A DNA stretch of 64,000 bases from RYN-230 sp963844695 (GTDB lineage: Bacteria > Actinomycetota > Actinomycetes > Streptosporangiales > Streptosporangiaceae), in contig CAWJPL010000011.1 in the NCBI GenBank assembly GCA_963844695.1, positions 151,007-215,006 on the forward strand, given 5' to 3'. A program made the translations under genes and the position numbers. The notes under the pieces are model-generated. The model was not told where the DNA came from and ran no database searches. It was given only the letters and a program-made list of their open reading frames with translations. Shown piece by piece: positions 26,209 to 34,838 of the stretch (its first letter is position 1; every line of letters starts with the position of its first letter).

Positions 26209-27356
26209 CCGCCGCCCCGCTGGCCGTGCTCGACCTGGTGCCGGTCAGTTCCGGCTCGAACGCCGCGCAGGCGCTGCGCAACAGCGTCGACCTGGCCCAG
26301 ACCGCGGAGCGGTTCGGCTACGCCCGTTACTGGTTCGCCGAGCACCACCTCAATCCGGGGGTCGCCGGTACCTCCCCGGCCGTCGTGCTCGCCCTGACCG
26401 CCGCGGCGACCTCGACCATCCGGATCGGGTCGGGCGCGGTGCAGATGGGTCACCGCACCGCATTGTCGGTGGTGGAGGAGTTCGGCCTGATCGACGCCCT
26501 GCATCCGGGCCGTCTCGACCTGGGCCTGGGCCGGTCGGCCGGGCGGCCGAAGCAGAGCGAGGGCCAGGGGCCAGGGGCCGCCGGAACACCGCCGGCCGCC
26601 GGAACCCCGCAGGCCGGGCGCCACCGGAGCGCGAACGGGCTGCTCATCCCCGAGCGGTTCGCCGCCGGGCACCTGCTGGGCTCGCCGCGCTTCGCGCTGC
26701 AGAAGACGCTGCTGCAGCTACCGGGCGCGCAGTCGCAGGACTACACCGAGCAGGTCGGCGACATCCTCGCCCTGCTCCGGGGCGGGTACCGCTCGGCCGA
26801 CGGGGTCGAGGCGCATGCCATCCCCGGTGAAGGCGCAGACCTCCAGGTGTGGATCCTGGGCAGCAGCGGCGGGGAGAGCGCCCAGGTGGCCGGCGTGAAC
26901 GGGCTGCGCTTCGCGGCCAACTACCACGTCAGCCCGGCCACCGTGCTGGAGGCGGCCGAGGGCTACCGGGCCGCCTTCCGCCCCTGCGCCGAGCTTGACC
27001 GGCCCTACGTGAGCGTCTCCGCTGACGTCGTGGTGGCCAGCGACGAGGCCGCGGCCCGGGAACTCGCCCTCGGCTACGGCCTGTGGGTGCGCAGCATCCG
27101 TTCCGGCGAGGGCGCGATCCCGTTCCCGACCCCCGAGCAGGCCCGGGCCCACCAGTGGACCGACGCGGACCGGGCCATGGTCGCCGACCGGGTGGATACC
27201 CAGTTCACCGGCTCCGCCAAGCAGGTTGCCGACCAGCTCGAGCAGCTCCAGGAGGCGACCGGCGCGGACGAGCTGATCATCACGACCATCACCCACGACC
27301 ATGCCGACCGGGTCCGGTCCTACCAGCTCCTCGCCGAGGAGTGGCAGCGGCGCTGA
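26205..27356 (+). CDS. LLM-class flavin-dependent oxidoreductase (MsnO8-type)
   Basis: 383 residues. Signatures of the group are LDLVPVSSGSNAAQALRNSVDLA, RYWFAEHHLNPGVAGTSPAVV (both read in overlapping parts), IRIGSGAVQMGH and IDALHPGRLDLGLGR. An insertion rich in Gly/Ala/Pro (about residues 112-145) interrupts the usual fold and looks like low-complexity expansion. ATG 26205 overlaps the preceding stop. It is the last plus-strand gene of the monooxygenase run and converges on the OsmC gene. Confidence 0.88.
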   Translation: MTAAPLAVLDLVPVSSGSNAAQALRNSVDLAQTAERFGYARYWFAEHHLNPGVAGTSPAVVLALTAAATSTIRIGSGAVQMGHRTALSVVEEFGLIDALHPGRLDLGLGRSAGRPKQSEGQGPGAAGTPPAAGTPQAGRHRSANGLLIPERFAAGHLLGSPRFALQKTLLQLPGAQSQDYTEQVGDILALLRGGYRSADGVEAHAIPGEGADLQVWILGSSGGESAQVAGVNGLRFAANYHVSPATVLEAAEGYRAAFRPCAELDRPYVSVSADVVVASDEAAARELALGYGLWVRSIRSGEGAIPFPTPEQARAHQWTDADRAMVADRVDTQFTGSAKQVADQLEQLQEATGADELIITTITHDHADRVRSYQLLAEEWQRR

Positions 27357-27363
27357 ACGGTGG

Positions 27364-27858
27364 TCAGCTGGCCAGCGTGCGGGTGACCGGCACGGGGTTG
27401 GCGAACAGGTCCAGCACGGGGCAGTGCTGATCGACCGCGGCGGCCAGCTCCTCGTAGCGCTCAGGGCTCTCCGGCCCGGTCACCGTGACCTCGACCCGGA
27501 CGGCCGAAAGACCCGGCCGCACGCCGTCATCGAAGCCGAGGAACCCGCGGATGTCGAGGTCGCCTTCCACCCGCACGCTCAGCGAGTCGAAGCCGATGCC
27601 GAGCTGCTCAGCCCAGAACTGGTAGGTGATGGCCTGACACGACCCCAGCGAGGCCAGCGCGTACTGCACCGGGTTCGCCGCCACGTCGGCCCCGCCCAGC
27701 GCGGCCGGCTCATCGACCTTGAAGGAATGCTCTCCGGTCCGGATATCCACCTCGGTCACACCGACCAGCGTCCCCTGGGCGGTGAACTGAGCCTGCGCGT
27801 TCGCGGGGTCGTCGTCGACGGCCTTGCGCGTGTCTGCGATGAGCGAGCCGAGCGACAT
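27364..27858 (-). CDS. OsmC-family protein (two-cysteine type)
   Basis: 164 residues with the OsmC/Ohr fold. Both redox cysteines are present, in LGSCQAITYQFW and DQHCPVLD. OsmC/Ohr proteins reduce organic hydroperoxides with thiols; the related YhfA/SaoC group accompanies sulfur metabolism. It has its own promoter: -35 TTGACA (27943-27938, minus strand) followed by an AT-rich region containing the sulfur-island motif. Third gene of a minus-strand set with the flavin monooxygenase and a second OsmC. Confidence 0.87.
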   Translation of the reverse strand: MSLGSLIADTRKAVDDDPANAQAQFTAQGTLVGVTEVDIRTGEHSFKVDEPAALGGADVAANPVQYALASLGSCQAITYQFWAEQLGIGFDSLSVRVEGDLDIRGFLGFDDGVRPGLSAVRVEVTVTGPESPERYEELAAAVDQHCPVLDLFANPVPVTRTLAS

Positions 27859-27911
27859 TGCTGACCTCCAGGCGGGGCGGAACCTGCCTCCCAGGCAGGG
27901 GCGGGACCTGG

Positions 27912-27944
27912 CTATTCTCTATAATATCGCTTGACTTTGTCAAG
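27912..27944 (-). promoter_or_regulatory. OsmC promoter with sulfur-island motif 3 and a 15-bp dyad
   Basis: On the plus strand CTATTCTCTATAATATC (27912-27928) resembles motifs 1 and 2, matching motif 1 at about 12 of 17 positions. Next to it CTTGAC-TTT-GTCAAG (27930-27944) is a perfect dyad that contains the -35 TTGACA for the minus-strand OsmC gene and covers the flavin monooxygenase stop codon. An operator overlapping -35/-10 is likely. Confidence 0.5.
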
Positions 27945-29175
27945 AAAGGCCCAGGTACCGCGCGAGGTGATCGATCACCTCGCGCGCGTCGTCCTCGATA
28001 CCGGAGATGAACGTGGACCTGCGCCGCCGCAGCACGGGCAGCCCCAGGGCGTACAGTCCCGGGCTGCCGGCCACGCCGCCCTCGTGGTTCAGCTGGCCTT
28101 TGGCGTCGACCACCGGCACGTCGAGCCACCGGTAGTCAGGCCGGAAACCGGTCGCCCACACGATCGCGGCGATCTCGCCACTCCCCAGGTCAAGCTGCAA
28201 CCGCGCCGACTCGGGCACGCGGGTGGCCGCGAAGCGCTCGGGAGGTCCGACCTCGCCGTCATGCCCCTCCGCCGCGGCCCACTCGTCGAACGTGCCCAGC
28301 AAGCGCTCCATCTTGAGGTCCGCGAGCGAGAACACGTTGCGCAGGCCGCCGGAGAACAGCGCGCGGCCGTCACGTACCGCCGCCCAGCGGCCCACCAGTT
28401 CGACGCCCATCGAGGCGAGCGCGTTGAGATCCAGCGTCGTCCGCTCCGGGGTCCCGACGAGCTGGGGCGACGGCAGCCGCCGGGCCCGGGTGAGGTCCTC
28501 AACCTCGTCATATCGCTGGTCCCACACGCCCGACGCGTCCATCCACCACAGCACGTCGCGGCCGCGGTAGGTGCGCGGCAGCCGCACGTGCTCCCCCACC
28601 GAGAGAGTCACCGGCCGGCCCGACTGCCTCAGCTCCGCGGCCAGCTGCACGCCGGTGGCCGAGGCGCCCACGACGAGCACGCCGCCGTCCGGTAGCTGGC
28701 CGGGGTGGCGATAGCCGAACGTCGTCAGTTGCTCGACGGACGCCGGGACCCCCTCGCGCAGCGCCGGCACCGCCGGCCGATTGCAGGCGCCGCTCGCGAT
28801 GACCACGGTCCGGGAAGCGATCTCGCCGTCGCTCGTCACCACGTGGTATCCATCGTCAGCCGGCCGGACCGACGTGACGTTCACGCCCGTCCGGACGGGA
28901 GCGCGCGAGACCTTGGCGAAGTGCTCGATGAACTCGATCACTTCGCCCACCGTCATGTAGCCGTCTGGGTCCGGGCCCTCGTAGCGCAGGCCCGGCAGGC
29001 GGCTCTGCCAGTTGGGCGTGAGCAGCCGCAGCGAGTCCCAGCGCTCGCGGCGCCAGGAGTTCGCCACCTCTCCGCGCTCGAGAACGACGTGGTCGATCGA
29101 CCGGTCGCGGAGGAAGCAGCTCGCGGCGAGGCCCGCGTGACCCCCGCCGATGACGACCGTGGTGGTGCGCTCGAT
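27940..29175 (-). CDS. Flavin-containing monooxygenase (NAD(P)-binding, trimethylamine-/Baeyer-Villiger-like)
   Basis: About 411 residues with FAD motif VVIGGGHAGLAASCFL, a second Rossmann motif VLVVGASATGVQLAAEL and the ATG motif VWATGFRPDYRWL. The reading frame extends upstream of the first GTG (29067) to include the essential FAD motif, but has no ATG/GTG/TTG there. GAGGGG stands six bases before an ATC codon at 29175, so either ATC initiates or an ATG has been altered. It may hydroxylate sulfur or nitrogen atoms. It lies between two OsmC genes, 34 bp after the upstream one. Confidence 0.82.
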   Translation of the reverse strand: MERTTTVVIGGGHAGLAASCFLRDRSIDHVVLERGEVANSWRRERWDSLRLLTPNWQSRLPGLRYEGPDPDGYMTVGEVIEFIEHFAKVSRAPVRTGVNVTSVRPADDGYHVVTSDGEIASRTVVIASGACNRPAVPALREGVPASVEQLTTFGYRHPGQLPDGGVLVVGASATGVQLAAELRQSGRPVTLSVGEHVRLPRTYRGRDVLWWMDASGVWDQRYDEVEDLTRARRLPSPQLVGTPERTTLDLNALASMGVELVGRWAAVRDGRALFSGGLRNVFSLADLKMERLLGTFDEWAAAEGHDGEVGPPERFAATRVPESARLQLDLGSGEIAAIVWATGFRPDYRWLDVPVVDAKGQLNHEGGVAGSPGLYALGLPVLRRRRSTFISGIEDDAREVIDHLARYLGLS

Positions 29176-29209
29176 GTTCTGCCCCTCAGTTGCTGTCTGG
29201 AGCGGCCGC

Positions 29210-29758
29210 TCAAGCGACTTCGACGACGACGTTCGTCGGGTTGGTGAGCGCGTCGAACACGGCGGAGCGCTTCTGGGACTGGGCGACCAGCGCCTCGATC
29301 TCCTGCCGCGACGCGTCCGCGTCGATGGTGAACGTCACCTTGATGTCGTTGTAGCCGTTACGGACGTCGCTGTCGGCCCCGAGGATCCCGCGGATGTCGT
29401 GCCCGCCCTCGACCGTGGACTCGACCGAACGGAGCTGGATGCCGCGGTTCTCCGCGACGGACGCGATGCCCCCGGTCAGGCAGCTCGCCAGGCCGACGAG
29501 GAGGTACTCGATCGGCGTGATGCCCTGGTCCTCCGCCGCGAAGACCTCGGGGTGGTCGGCTTCGAACGACCACTCTTCCTTGTGGTTCTGCTCTTCCCCG
29601 AGGCCGAAGTAGCTCTGGACCTTCATCGTGCTGTGCACGCCGCCCTGCCACTTGGCAGTCGCCCGCCAGGTGAACTGAGCGGCCTCCGGCGCGCCCTTCA
29701 GCACTTCGCGCGCGTCGAGCAGTGCCTGCACGTTGACACCGTTGGTGACGGTAGTCAT
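29210..29758 (-). CDS. OsmC-family protein lacking the second cysteine
   Basis: 182 residues with the OsmC fold (GITPIEYLLVGLASCLTG carries the first Cys). At the position of the second, usually peroxidatic-partner Cys, the sequence reads QKRSAVFDAL, with Ser instead. Hydroperoxide chemistry as in Ohr is thus doubtful, and a sulfur-carrier or persulfide role is conceivable in this methionine context. It is divergent from metX across an 91-bp promoter region and heads the minus-strand set OsmC - flavin monooxygenase - OsmC. Confidence 0.85.
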   Translation of the reverse strand: MTTVTNGVNVQALLDAREVLKGAPEAAQFTWRATAKWQGGVHSTMKVQSYFGLGEEQNHKEEWSFEADHPEVFAAEDQGITPIEYLLVGLASCLTGGIASVAENRGIQLRSVESTVEGGHDIRGILGADSDVRNGYNDIKVTFTIDADASRQEIEALVAQSQKRSAVFDALTNPTNVVVEVA

Positions 29759-29810
29759 GTCGCGATACCCCCCTTTGCTGTTACTCACTGTTATTTCCCT
29801 ATGGCGTTGG

Positions 29811-29849
29811 TTGACAATACACTGCCCAGGCCCGGCTACCATAGCCCCC
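29811..29849 (+). promoter_or_regulatory. Leaderless promoter of metX
   Basis: TTGACA (29811-29816) is followed after 20 bp by TACCAT (29837-29842), and ATG 29850 begins seven bases later with no ribosome site. Transcription would start at the ATG itself, the usual geometry of actinobacterial leaderless genes. Confidence 0.55.
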
Positions 29850-31102
29850 ATGGCGGAGCCAGCCTCGACGCTCGCGGCCGGCTCGGTCGGCTCGGCCCAG
29901 CCGGTTCGGCCGGCACGGTCGAAACCCAGTACCTTGACCTGCCGGAGCCGGTGCAGCTCGACTGCGGGCGGGAGCTGTACCCGGTTCGGGTGGCGTACGA
30001 GACCTACGGGGCCCTCGCACCCCGGCGCGACAACGTCATCCTGGTCTGCCATGCGCTCAGCGGCGACGCCCATGCGGCGGGCTTCGCGAAGACGCCGCCC
30101 GAGGAGAGCACGCGCGACGGGTTCGGGGCCGAGGATCGCGACGGCGCAGCCCCCCGGGGGCTCGGCTGGTGGGACGGGATGATCGGCCCCGGCAAGGCGT
30201 TTGATACTGACCGCTTCTTCGTCGTCTCCACGAACCTGCTCGGCGGCTGCCGCGGGACCACAGGGCCCGCGTCGGCCGACCCGGCGACCGGCCAGCCGTA
30301 CGGGCCGGACTTCCCGGTGATCACCGTCGCGGACATGGTGCGGACCGAGCGTGCGTTCCTGGACACACTCGGTATCGAGCGCCTGGCGGCGGTAGCCGGG
30401 GGCTCGCTCGGCGGGATGCAGGCGTTCGAGTGGGCGATCCTGTTTCCTGATCAGGTCGACGCCGTCGTGGCGATCGCCAGCACGCACGCCCTGCACCCGC
30501 AGGGCGTGGCCTGGAACGCGATCGCGCGGGCCGCGATCACGCGCGACCCGGCCTGGCAAGGCGGCCGCTACTACGGCACCGGCGCGACACCGGACGCGGG
30601 TCTGGGGGTGGCCCGGATGGTCGGCCACGTCACGTACCTGTCCGCACAGGCGCTGAACGACAAGTTCGGCCGGCGGCTGCAGTTCGCCGACGATATCCGC
30701 TACACGATCACCGAACCGGAGTTCGAGGTCGAGAGCTACCTGCGGCACCAGGCCGACTCGTTCGTCAGGCGCTTCGACGCCAACACCTACCTCTACACGT
30801 CGCGCGCGCTGACGTATTTCGATCTCGCGCGGCAGTACGGCGGCGGATCGCTCACCCGGGCGCTCGAAGGCATGTCGGCGCGCACCCTGCTGATCGCGTT
30901 CAGTTCCGACTGGCTCTACCCGCCGTCCGCGTCGGGGGAGGTCGCCGACGCGCTTCGCGCTCTCGGCAAGCCGGCCGAGTTCCACGTGATCGAGGCGCCG
31001 TACGGCCACGACTGCTTCCTGCTGGAGGAAGCACGCCAGACGCCCATAATCCGCCAGTTCCTGAGCCAGCACCCCCTGGCCGAAGGCGAGACCGCCGGAT
31101 GA
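29850..31102 (+). CDS. metX: Homoserine O-acetyltransferase, frameshifted near its N-terminus
   Basis: About 417 residues after adding one missing base near 29915, where MAEPASTLAAGSVGSAQPVR must join GTVETQYLDLPEPVQLDC. The alpha/beta-hydrolase triad is seen: Ser in GGSLGGMQAFEW, Asp in FSSDWLYPP, His in YGHDCFLL. Other MetX landmarks are VRVAYETYG, VCHALSGDAHAAG and GPGKAFDTDRFFVV. It makes O-acetylhomoserine, the substrate of the MetY that follows 19 bp later. Together they give homocysteine by direct sulfhydrylation. Confidence 0.93.
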
Positions 31103-31121
31103 CGCCGAGGAAGGGATCTTC

Positions 31122-32459
31122 GTGACCGACCAGCCCTCGTGGGCCGAGGAGCCCCGTGCGTTCGGCTTCGAGACGCGGCAACTGCACGCCGGGCAACGGC
31201 CCGACCCGAACACGGGCGCACGTGCGGTGCCGATCTTCCAGACGACCAGCTACGTGTTCGAGGACCCGGAGTCCGCGGCGGCCTACTTCAACCTGCAGGA
31301 GTACGGGAACACGTACTCGCGCATCATGAACCCCACGGTCGCGGTGTTCGAGGAGCGGGTGGCGAACCTGGAGGGCGGCGCGGGCGCGGTGGCGTTCGCC
31401 AGCGGGCTCGCCGCGCAGGCGGCCGCGCTCTTCACCCTGCTGGAGCCGGGCGATCACGTCGTCTCGTCCTCGGCGCTCTACGGCGGGACCGTGAACCAGT
31501 TCAAGCATGTGCTGCGCAAGATGAACGTGGAGCTGACCTGGGTCGATCCCGACGACCCGGACGCGTGGCGGCTGGCGGTCCGCGCCAACACCAAGGCGTT
31601 CTTCGCCGAGACGATCGGCAACCCGGGCGGGAACGTACTGGACATCGAGAGGGTGGCGTCCATCGCGCACGAGCACGAGCTGCCGCTGATCGTGGACAGC
31701 ACGTTCGCGACGCCGTACCTGTGCCGCCCGATCGAATGGGGTGCCGACATCGTGATCCACTCGGCGACCAAGTTCATCGGCGGCCATGGCACGAGCATCG
31801 GCGGCGTGGTCGTCGAGGCTGGCACGTTCAACTGGTCCAACGGCCGGTTTCCCGTGGTCGCGGATCCGTCGCCGGCCTACCACGGCCTGCAGTTCCACGA
31901 GACGTTCGGGACGTACGGCTATCTGATGAAGCTCCGGGCCGAGACCCTGCGCGATCTGGGCGGGGCGCTCGCCCCGCTCAACGCTTTCCTGTTCCTGCAG
32001 GGACTCGAGACGCTGTCGCTGCGGATGGAACGCCACGTCGACAACGCGCGGGCGGTCGCGGCGTTCCTCGAGTCGCACGAGCTGGCGTCGAACGTGACCT
32101 ACCCCGGCCTGCCTGGGAGTAAGTACCGGCCGCTGGTGGAGAAGTACCTGCCGCGCGGGGCCGGCGCGGTGTTCTCGTTCGACTGCGCCGGGGGCCGGGC
32201 CGGCGGGCAGGACCTCATCCGCGGCGTGACGCTCTGGTCCCACCTGGCCAACGTCGGCGACGCGAAGAGCCTCATCATCCACCCGGCCAGCACGACGCAC
32301 CGCCAGCTGGGCGACGACGAACTGCGGGCGGCCGGCGTCGGGCCGGGGACGGTACGGCTGTCGGTGGGGACCGAGTCTGTCGAGGATCTGATCTGGGATC
32401 TGGAGCAGGGTTTCGCGCGGGTCGCCGCGACAGCGGGGCAGAAGGTAGCGACGGCATGA
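31122..32459 (+). CDS. metY: O-acetylhomoserine sulfhydrylase (aminocarboxypropyltransferase)
   Basis: 445 residues, a PLP enzyme of the Cys/Met metabolism family. The PLP lysine is in HSATKFIGGHG. Other landmarks are FGFETRQLHAGQ, RAVPIFQTTSYVF, YSRIMNPTV, ALYGGT and HPASTTHRQL. The length (over 420) and the insertion before PSPAYHGL separate it from cystathionine synthases. It condenses O-acetylhomoserine with sulfide. GTG 31122 follows GAGGAAGGG. It overlaps the CoA-binding gene by ATGA. Confidence 0.95.
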   Translation: MTDQPSWAEEPRAFGFETRQLHAGQRPDPNTGARAVPIFQTTSYVFEDPESAAAYFNLQEYGNTYSRIMNPTVAVFEERVANLEGGAGAVAFASGLAAQAAALFTLLEPGDHVVSSSALYGGTVNQFKHVLRKMNVELTWVDPDDPDAWRLAVRANTKAFFAETIGNPGGNVLDIERVASIAHEHELPLIVDSTFATPYLCRPIEWGADIVIHSATKFIGGHGTSIGGVVVEAGTFNWSNGRFPVVADPSPAYHGLQFHETFGTYGYLMKLRAETLRDLGGALAPLNAFLFLQGLETLSLRMERHVDNARAVAAFLESHELASNVTYPGLPGSKYRPLVEKYLPRGAGAVFSFDCAGGRAGGQDLIRGVTLWSHLANVGDAKSLIIHPASTTHRQLGDDELRAAGVGPGTVRLSVGTESVEDLIWDLEQGFARVAATAGQKVATA

Positions 32460-32938
32460 CCGATCTCGCGCCCTATCAGGACTCACTGACCATCCAGCGG
32501 GTGGTGCACAACGCCAGGACGATCGCGATCGTGGGCCTGTCCGGAAACGAGCTGCGGGCCAGCAACTTCGTCGGCTACTACCTCAAGCGGCACGGGTACC
32601 GCGTGATCCCGGTGAATCCCCGCGAGACGGAGATCCTCGGCGAGACGTGCTACCCGAGCCTGCTGGACGTACCGGTGCCGGTGGACATCGTGAACGTCTT
32701 CCGCGCGCCGGACGCGCTGCCGGGGATCGCGCGGGAGGCGGTGGCGATCCACGCCGGCGCCCTCTGGTGCCAGTTCGGCGTGATCAACGAGGAGGGGGCG
32801 CGGATCGCCGAGGACGGTGGCGTAACGGTGATCATGGACCGCTGCCTCAAGGTTGAGCACGCTCGCTACGCAGGCCGGATGCACTGGCTCGGCTTCAACA
32901 CGCAGCGCATCACGTCGGTCCGTTCCGGGCTCCAGTAG
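32456..32938 (+). CDS. CoA-binding domain protein
   Basis: 160 residues forming one CoA-binding (Rossmann) domain: IAIVGLSGNELRASNFVGYYLKRHGY followed by VIPVNPRETEILG (shown in parts), then VDIVNVFRAPDALPGI and GALWCQFGVINEEGA. Small proteins of this type often sit next to or are fused with MetY in actinobacteria; their role is not settled. Coupled to metY by ATGA. Confidence 0.87.
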   Translation: MTDLAPYQDSLTIQRVVHNARTIAIVGLSGNELRASNFVGYYLKRHGYRVIPVNPRETEILGETCYPSLLDVPVPVDIVNVFRAPDALPGIAREAVAIHAGALWCQFGVINEEGARIAEDGGVTVIMDRCLKVEHARYAGRMHWLGFNTQRITSVRSGLQ

Positions 32939-32942
32939 CTGC

Positions 32943-33524
32943 TCAGGTGCCCGTGCTGGCCGGCGCCCTGGCCGCCCGGAACCGCACGGCGTAGTCGTTC
33001 GTGTCGACACCGACGGCGGTGAAACCGGCCGCCTCCAGGCGTGCTCGCAGCCCGGGCGGATCGACCGGGACGTAAACGTCGTCGTGGTGCAGGGTGCGCA
33101 GTTCGGGACTGTCGAGGCTGTCTTGCCCGGCCAGCACGCCACCGGGACGCAAGAGCCGGAAGATCTCGGCCAGCACGGCGTCTTGCGCCTGCCGGGAGGG
33201 AACGTGGTGCAGCATCGTCAGGCACACAGCACCGCTGAACCGCCCGGCAGCCAGCGGCGTTCGCGTAGCGTCGGCGCAGACCACCTCGACGTTCGTGCCC
33301 GCCAGCCGGGCAGCCAGCGCGTCAGCGAGGTCCGGGTGGATCTCCACCGCCGTCAGCCTGGTGACCCTGGTCCGCAGAACGTCGGTGGTCAGCCCGGGGC
33401 CCGGGCCCACTTCCAGCACGTCGTCACCGAGGTCGACCTCGTCGAGGACCCAGGGAATGATCCAGCGCTGGACGGCCTCGGCCCACTCGGCGCTCGAGCA
33501 CAGCGCGAGATGCTCCTGGTTCAT
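32943..33524 (-). CDS. SAM-dependent methyltransferase (class I)
   Basis: 193 residues. The SAM-binding motif I is VLEVGPGPGLTTDVL, followed by AVEIHPDL, VCADATRTPL and the post-motif LRPGGVL. These are Methyltransf_11/25 features without a substrate-specific domain. ATG 33524 follows GGGGGG. It converges on the CoA-binding gene with only 4 bp between stops. Substrate unknown. Confidence 0.88.
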   Translation of the reverse strand: MNQEHLALCSSAEWAEAVQRWIIPWVLDEVDLGDDVLEVGPGPGLTTDVLRTRVTRLTAVEIHPDLADALAARLAGTNVEVVCADATRTPLAAGRFSGAVCLTMLHHVPSRQAQDAVLAEIFRLLRPGGVLAGQDSLDSPELRTLHHDDVYVPVDPPGLRARLEAAGFTAVGVDTNDYAVRFRAARAPASTGT

Positions 33525-33661
33525 CAGCCCCCCTGCCGCATCGTACTGGGGCCCGCAACGCCTCCAGGCGGACATCCGGCGTAATGTCCTTAGTGAAACA
33601 TCGGTGAACTAGCCGCTGGGTCGAGCCCCCGCCTTGCTGCTGACGCAGGAAGGCGCCCGCC

Positions 33662-33718
33662 ATGCTCGTCTCCACCATGACCCGGCTGATCGATGTCTTC
33701 GACCCGCACGGAACCTAG
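33662..33718 (+). CDS. Short ORF or displaced N-terminus before the LPG-synthase-like gene
   Basis: AGGAAGG lies eight bases before ATG 33662, which opens an 18-codon frame, MLVSTMTRLIDVFDPHGT, ending inside the next gene. ATG 33693 of that gene lacks a ribosome site. This is either a leader ORF with coupled translation or the true start of the membrane protein separated by a frameshift. Confidence 0.35.
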   Translation: MLVSTMTRLIDVFDPHGT

Positions 33719-34838
33719 CCCGGCCCTCGAAGGCCGGCCCCGGCGCGGCCGCAAGATACTCCGCACCGCAGCGTCAGCGATCCTCATCGCGGCCACCTTC
33801 GGGTTCGCGATCCCGCGCATCGCGTCCTACCGCAGCGTGTGGGCCACTATCCACATGATGACCTGGCCGCACATGCTGATCGTCGTCGCCGCGGCCGCAG
33901 CCAGCATGATCTCGTACTGGGTCACCATCCGCGCCGTCCTTCCCCAGCTGAAGTGGCGCCAGGCCGCCACGGTCAACCTCGGGTCCAACGCCGTGGCGAA
34001 CACGCTGCCCGCGGGCGGCGCCCTGGCCATGGGCGTCAGCTGGGCGATGCTCTCCAGCTGGGGTCTGTCCACCGCCGACTTCGTCCTCTACACCCTGGTG
34101 ACGGGAATCTGGAACGTCTTCACCCTGCTGGGCATGCCAGTCCTCGCGCTGCTGGTCATGGCCACGGCCACCCGGCCCGATGCGGTCCTGATCAGCGCCG
34201 CCGCGACAGGCCTGGCCGTGCTCGTGGCCATGGTCGCCGGACTGGGCCTGCTGCTGCACAGCCAGGCCTTCGCGCTCCGCGCTGGCCGGGGGCTGCAGCG
34301 CCTGCTGACCGTCGTCAGCCGGCTGGCGCGCCCGCCAGCGCCCGCCAACGCCGCCGGGTCGCTGTCCACCTTCCGCGACCGGGCCGGCGCCCTCATCGCG
34401 GCCCGAGGCTGGCGGATCACCGCCGCCACCGTGGCCAACTACCTCATCTTGTGGCTCGTGCTGCTGGCCTGCCTGCGCGGCACGGGCCTATCCCAGGCTC
34501 AGGTGCCCTGGCAGACCTCTCTCGCGGCGTTCGCTTTCATCCGGCTGCTCACCGCGCTTCCCATCACCCCCGGCGGACTCGGGGTCACCGAACTCGGCCT
34601 GGTAGGCATCCTGGTCACCAGCGCCGGCTCCGCGGCCAGCGTCCAGGTGACGGCCGCCGTGCTGCTGTACCGGGCGGTCACCTACCTGCCCCCCATCCCG
34701 CTCGGCGCCCTGGCCTGCCTCACCTGGCGGCTCGCCCCCGGTCTCACCGGCACCAGCCCGCGCCGGGCCAGCCCGGTAGCCGCGCAGCCGGCCCTGAGCG
34801 GTCTGCCCGGCGAGGTGATCAGGGCCGGGCCACCATGA
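33693..34838 (+). CDS. Integral membrane protein, lysylphosphatidylglycerol-synthase TM-domain family
   Basis: 381 residues with about eight hydrophobic helices. Family patterns are the NAVANTLPAGGALAMGV segment and FAFIRLLTALPITPGGLGVTE, matching the LPG_synthase_TM (UPF0104) domain. The domain is shared by flippase-like parts of MprF and by stand-alone proteins of unknown cargo. No aminoacyl-transferase domain is present. Start choice is uncertain (see the short ORF at 33662). It overlaps the convergent secreted-protein gene by 20 bp. Confidence 0.85.
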   Translation: MSSTRTEPSPALEGRPRRGRKILRTAASAILIAATFGFAIPRIASYRSVWATIHMMTWPHMLIVVAAAAASMISYWVTIRAVLPQLKWRQAATVNLGSNAVANTLPAGGALAMGVSWAMLSSWGLSTADFVLYTLVTGIWNVFTLLGMPVLALLVMATATRPDAVLISAAATGLAVLVAMVAGLGLLLHSQAFALRAGRGLQRLLTVVSRLARPPAPANAAGSLSTFRDRAGALIAARGWRITAATVANYLILWLVLLACLRGTGLSQAQVPWQTSLAAFAFIRLLTALPITPGGLGVTELGLVGILVTSAGSAASVQVTAAVLLYRAVTYLPPIPLGALACLTWRLAPGLTGTSPRRASPVAAQPALSGLPGEVIRAGPP

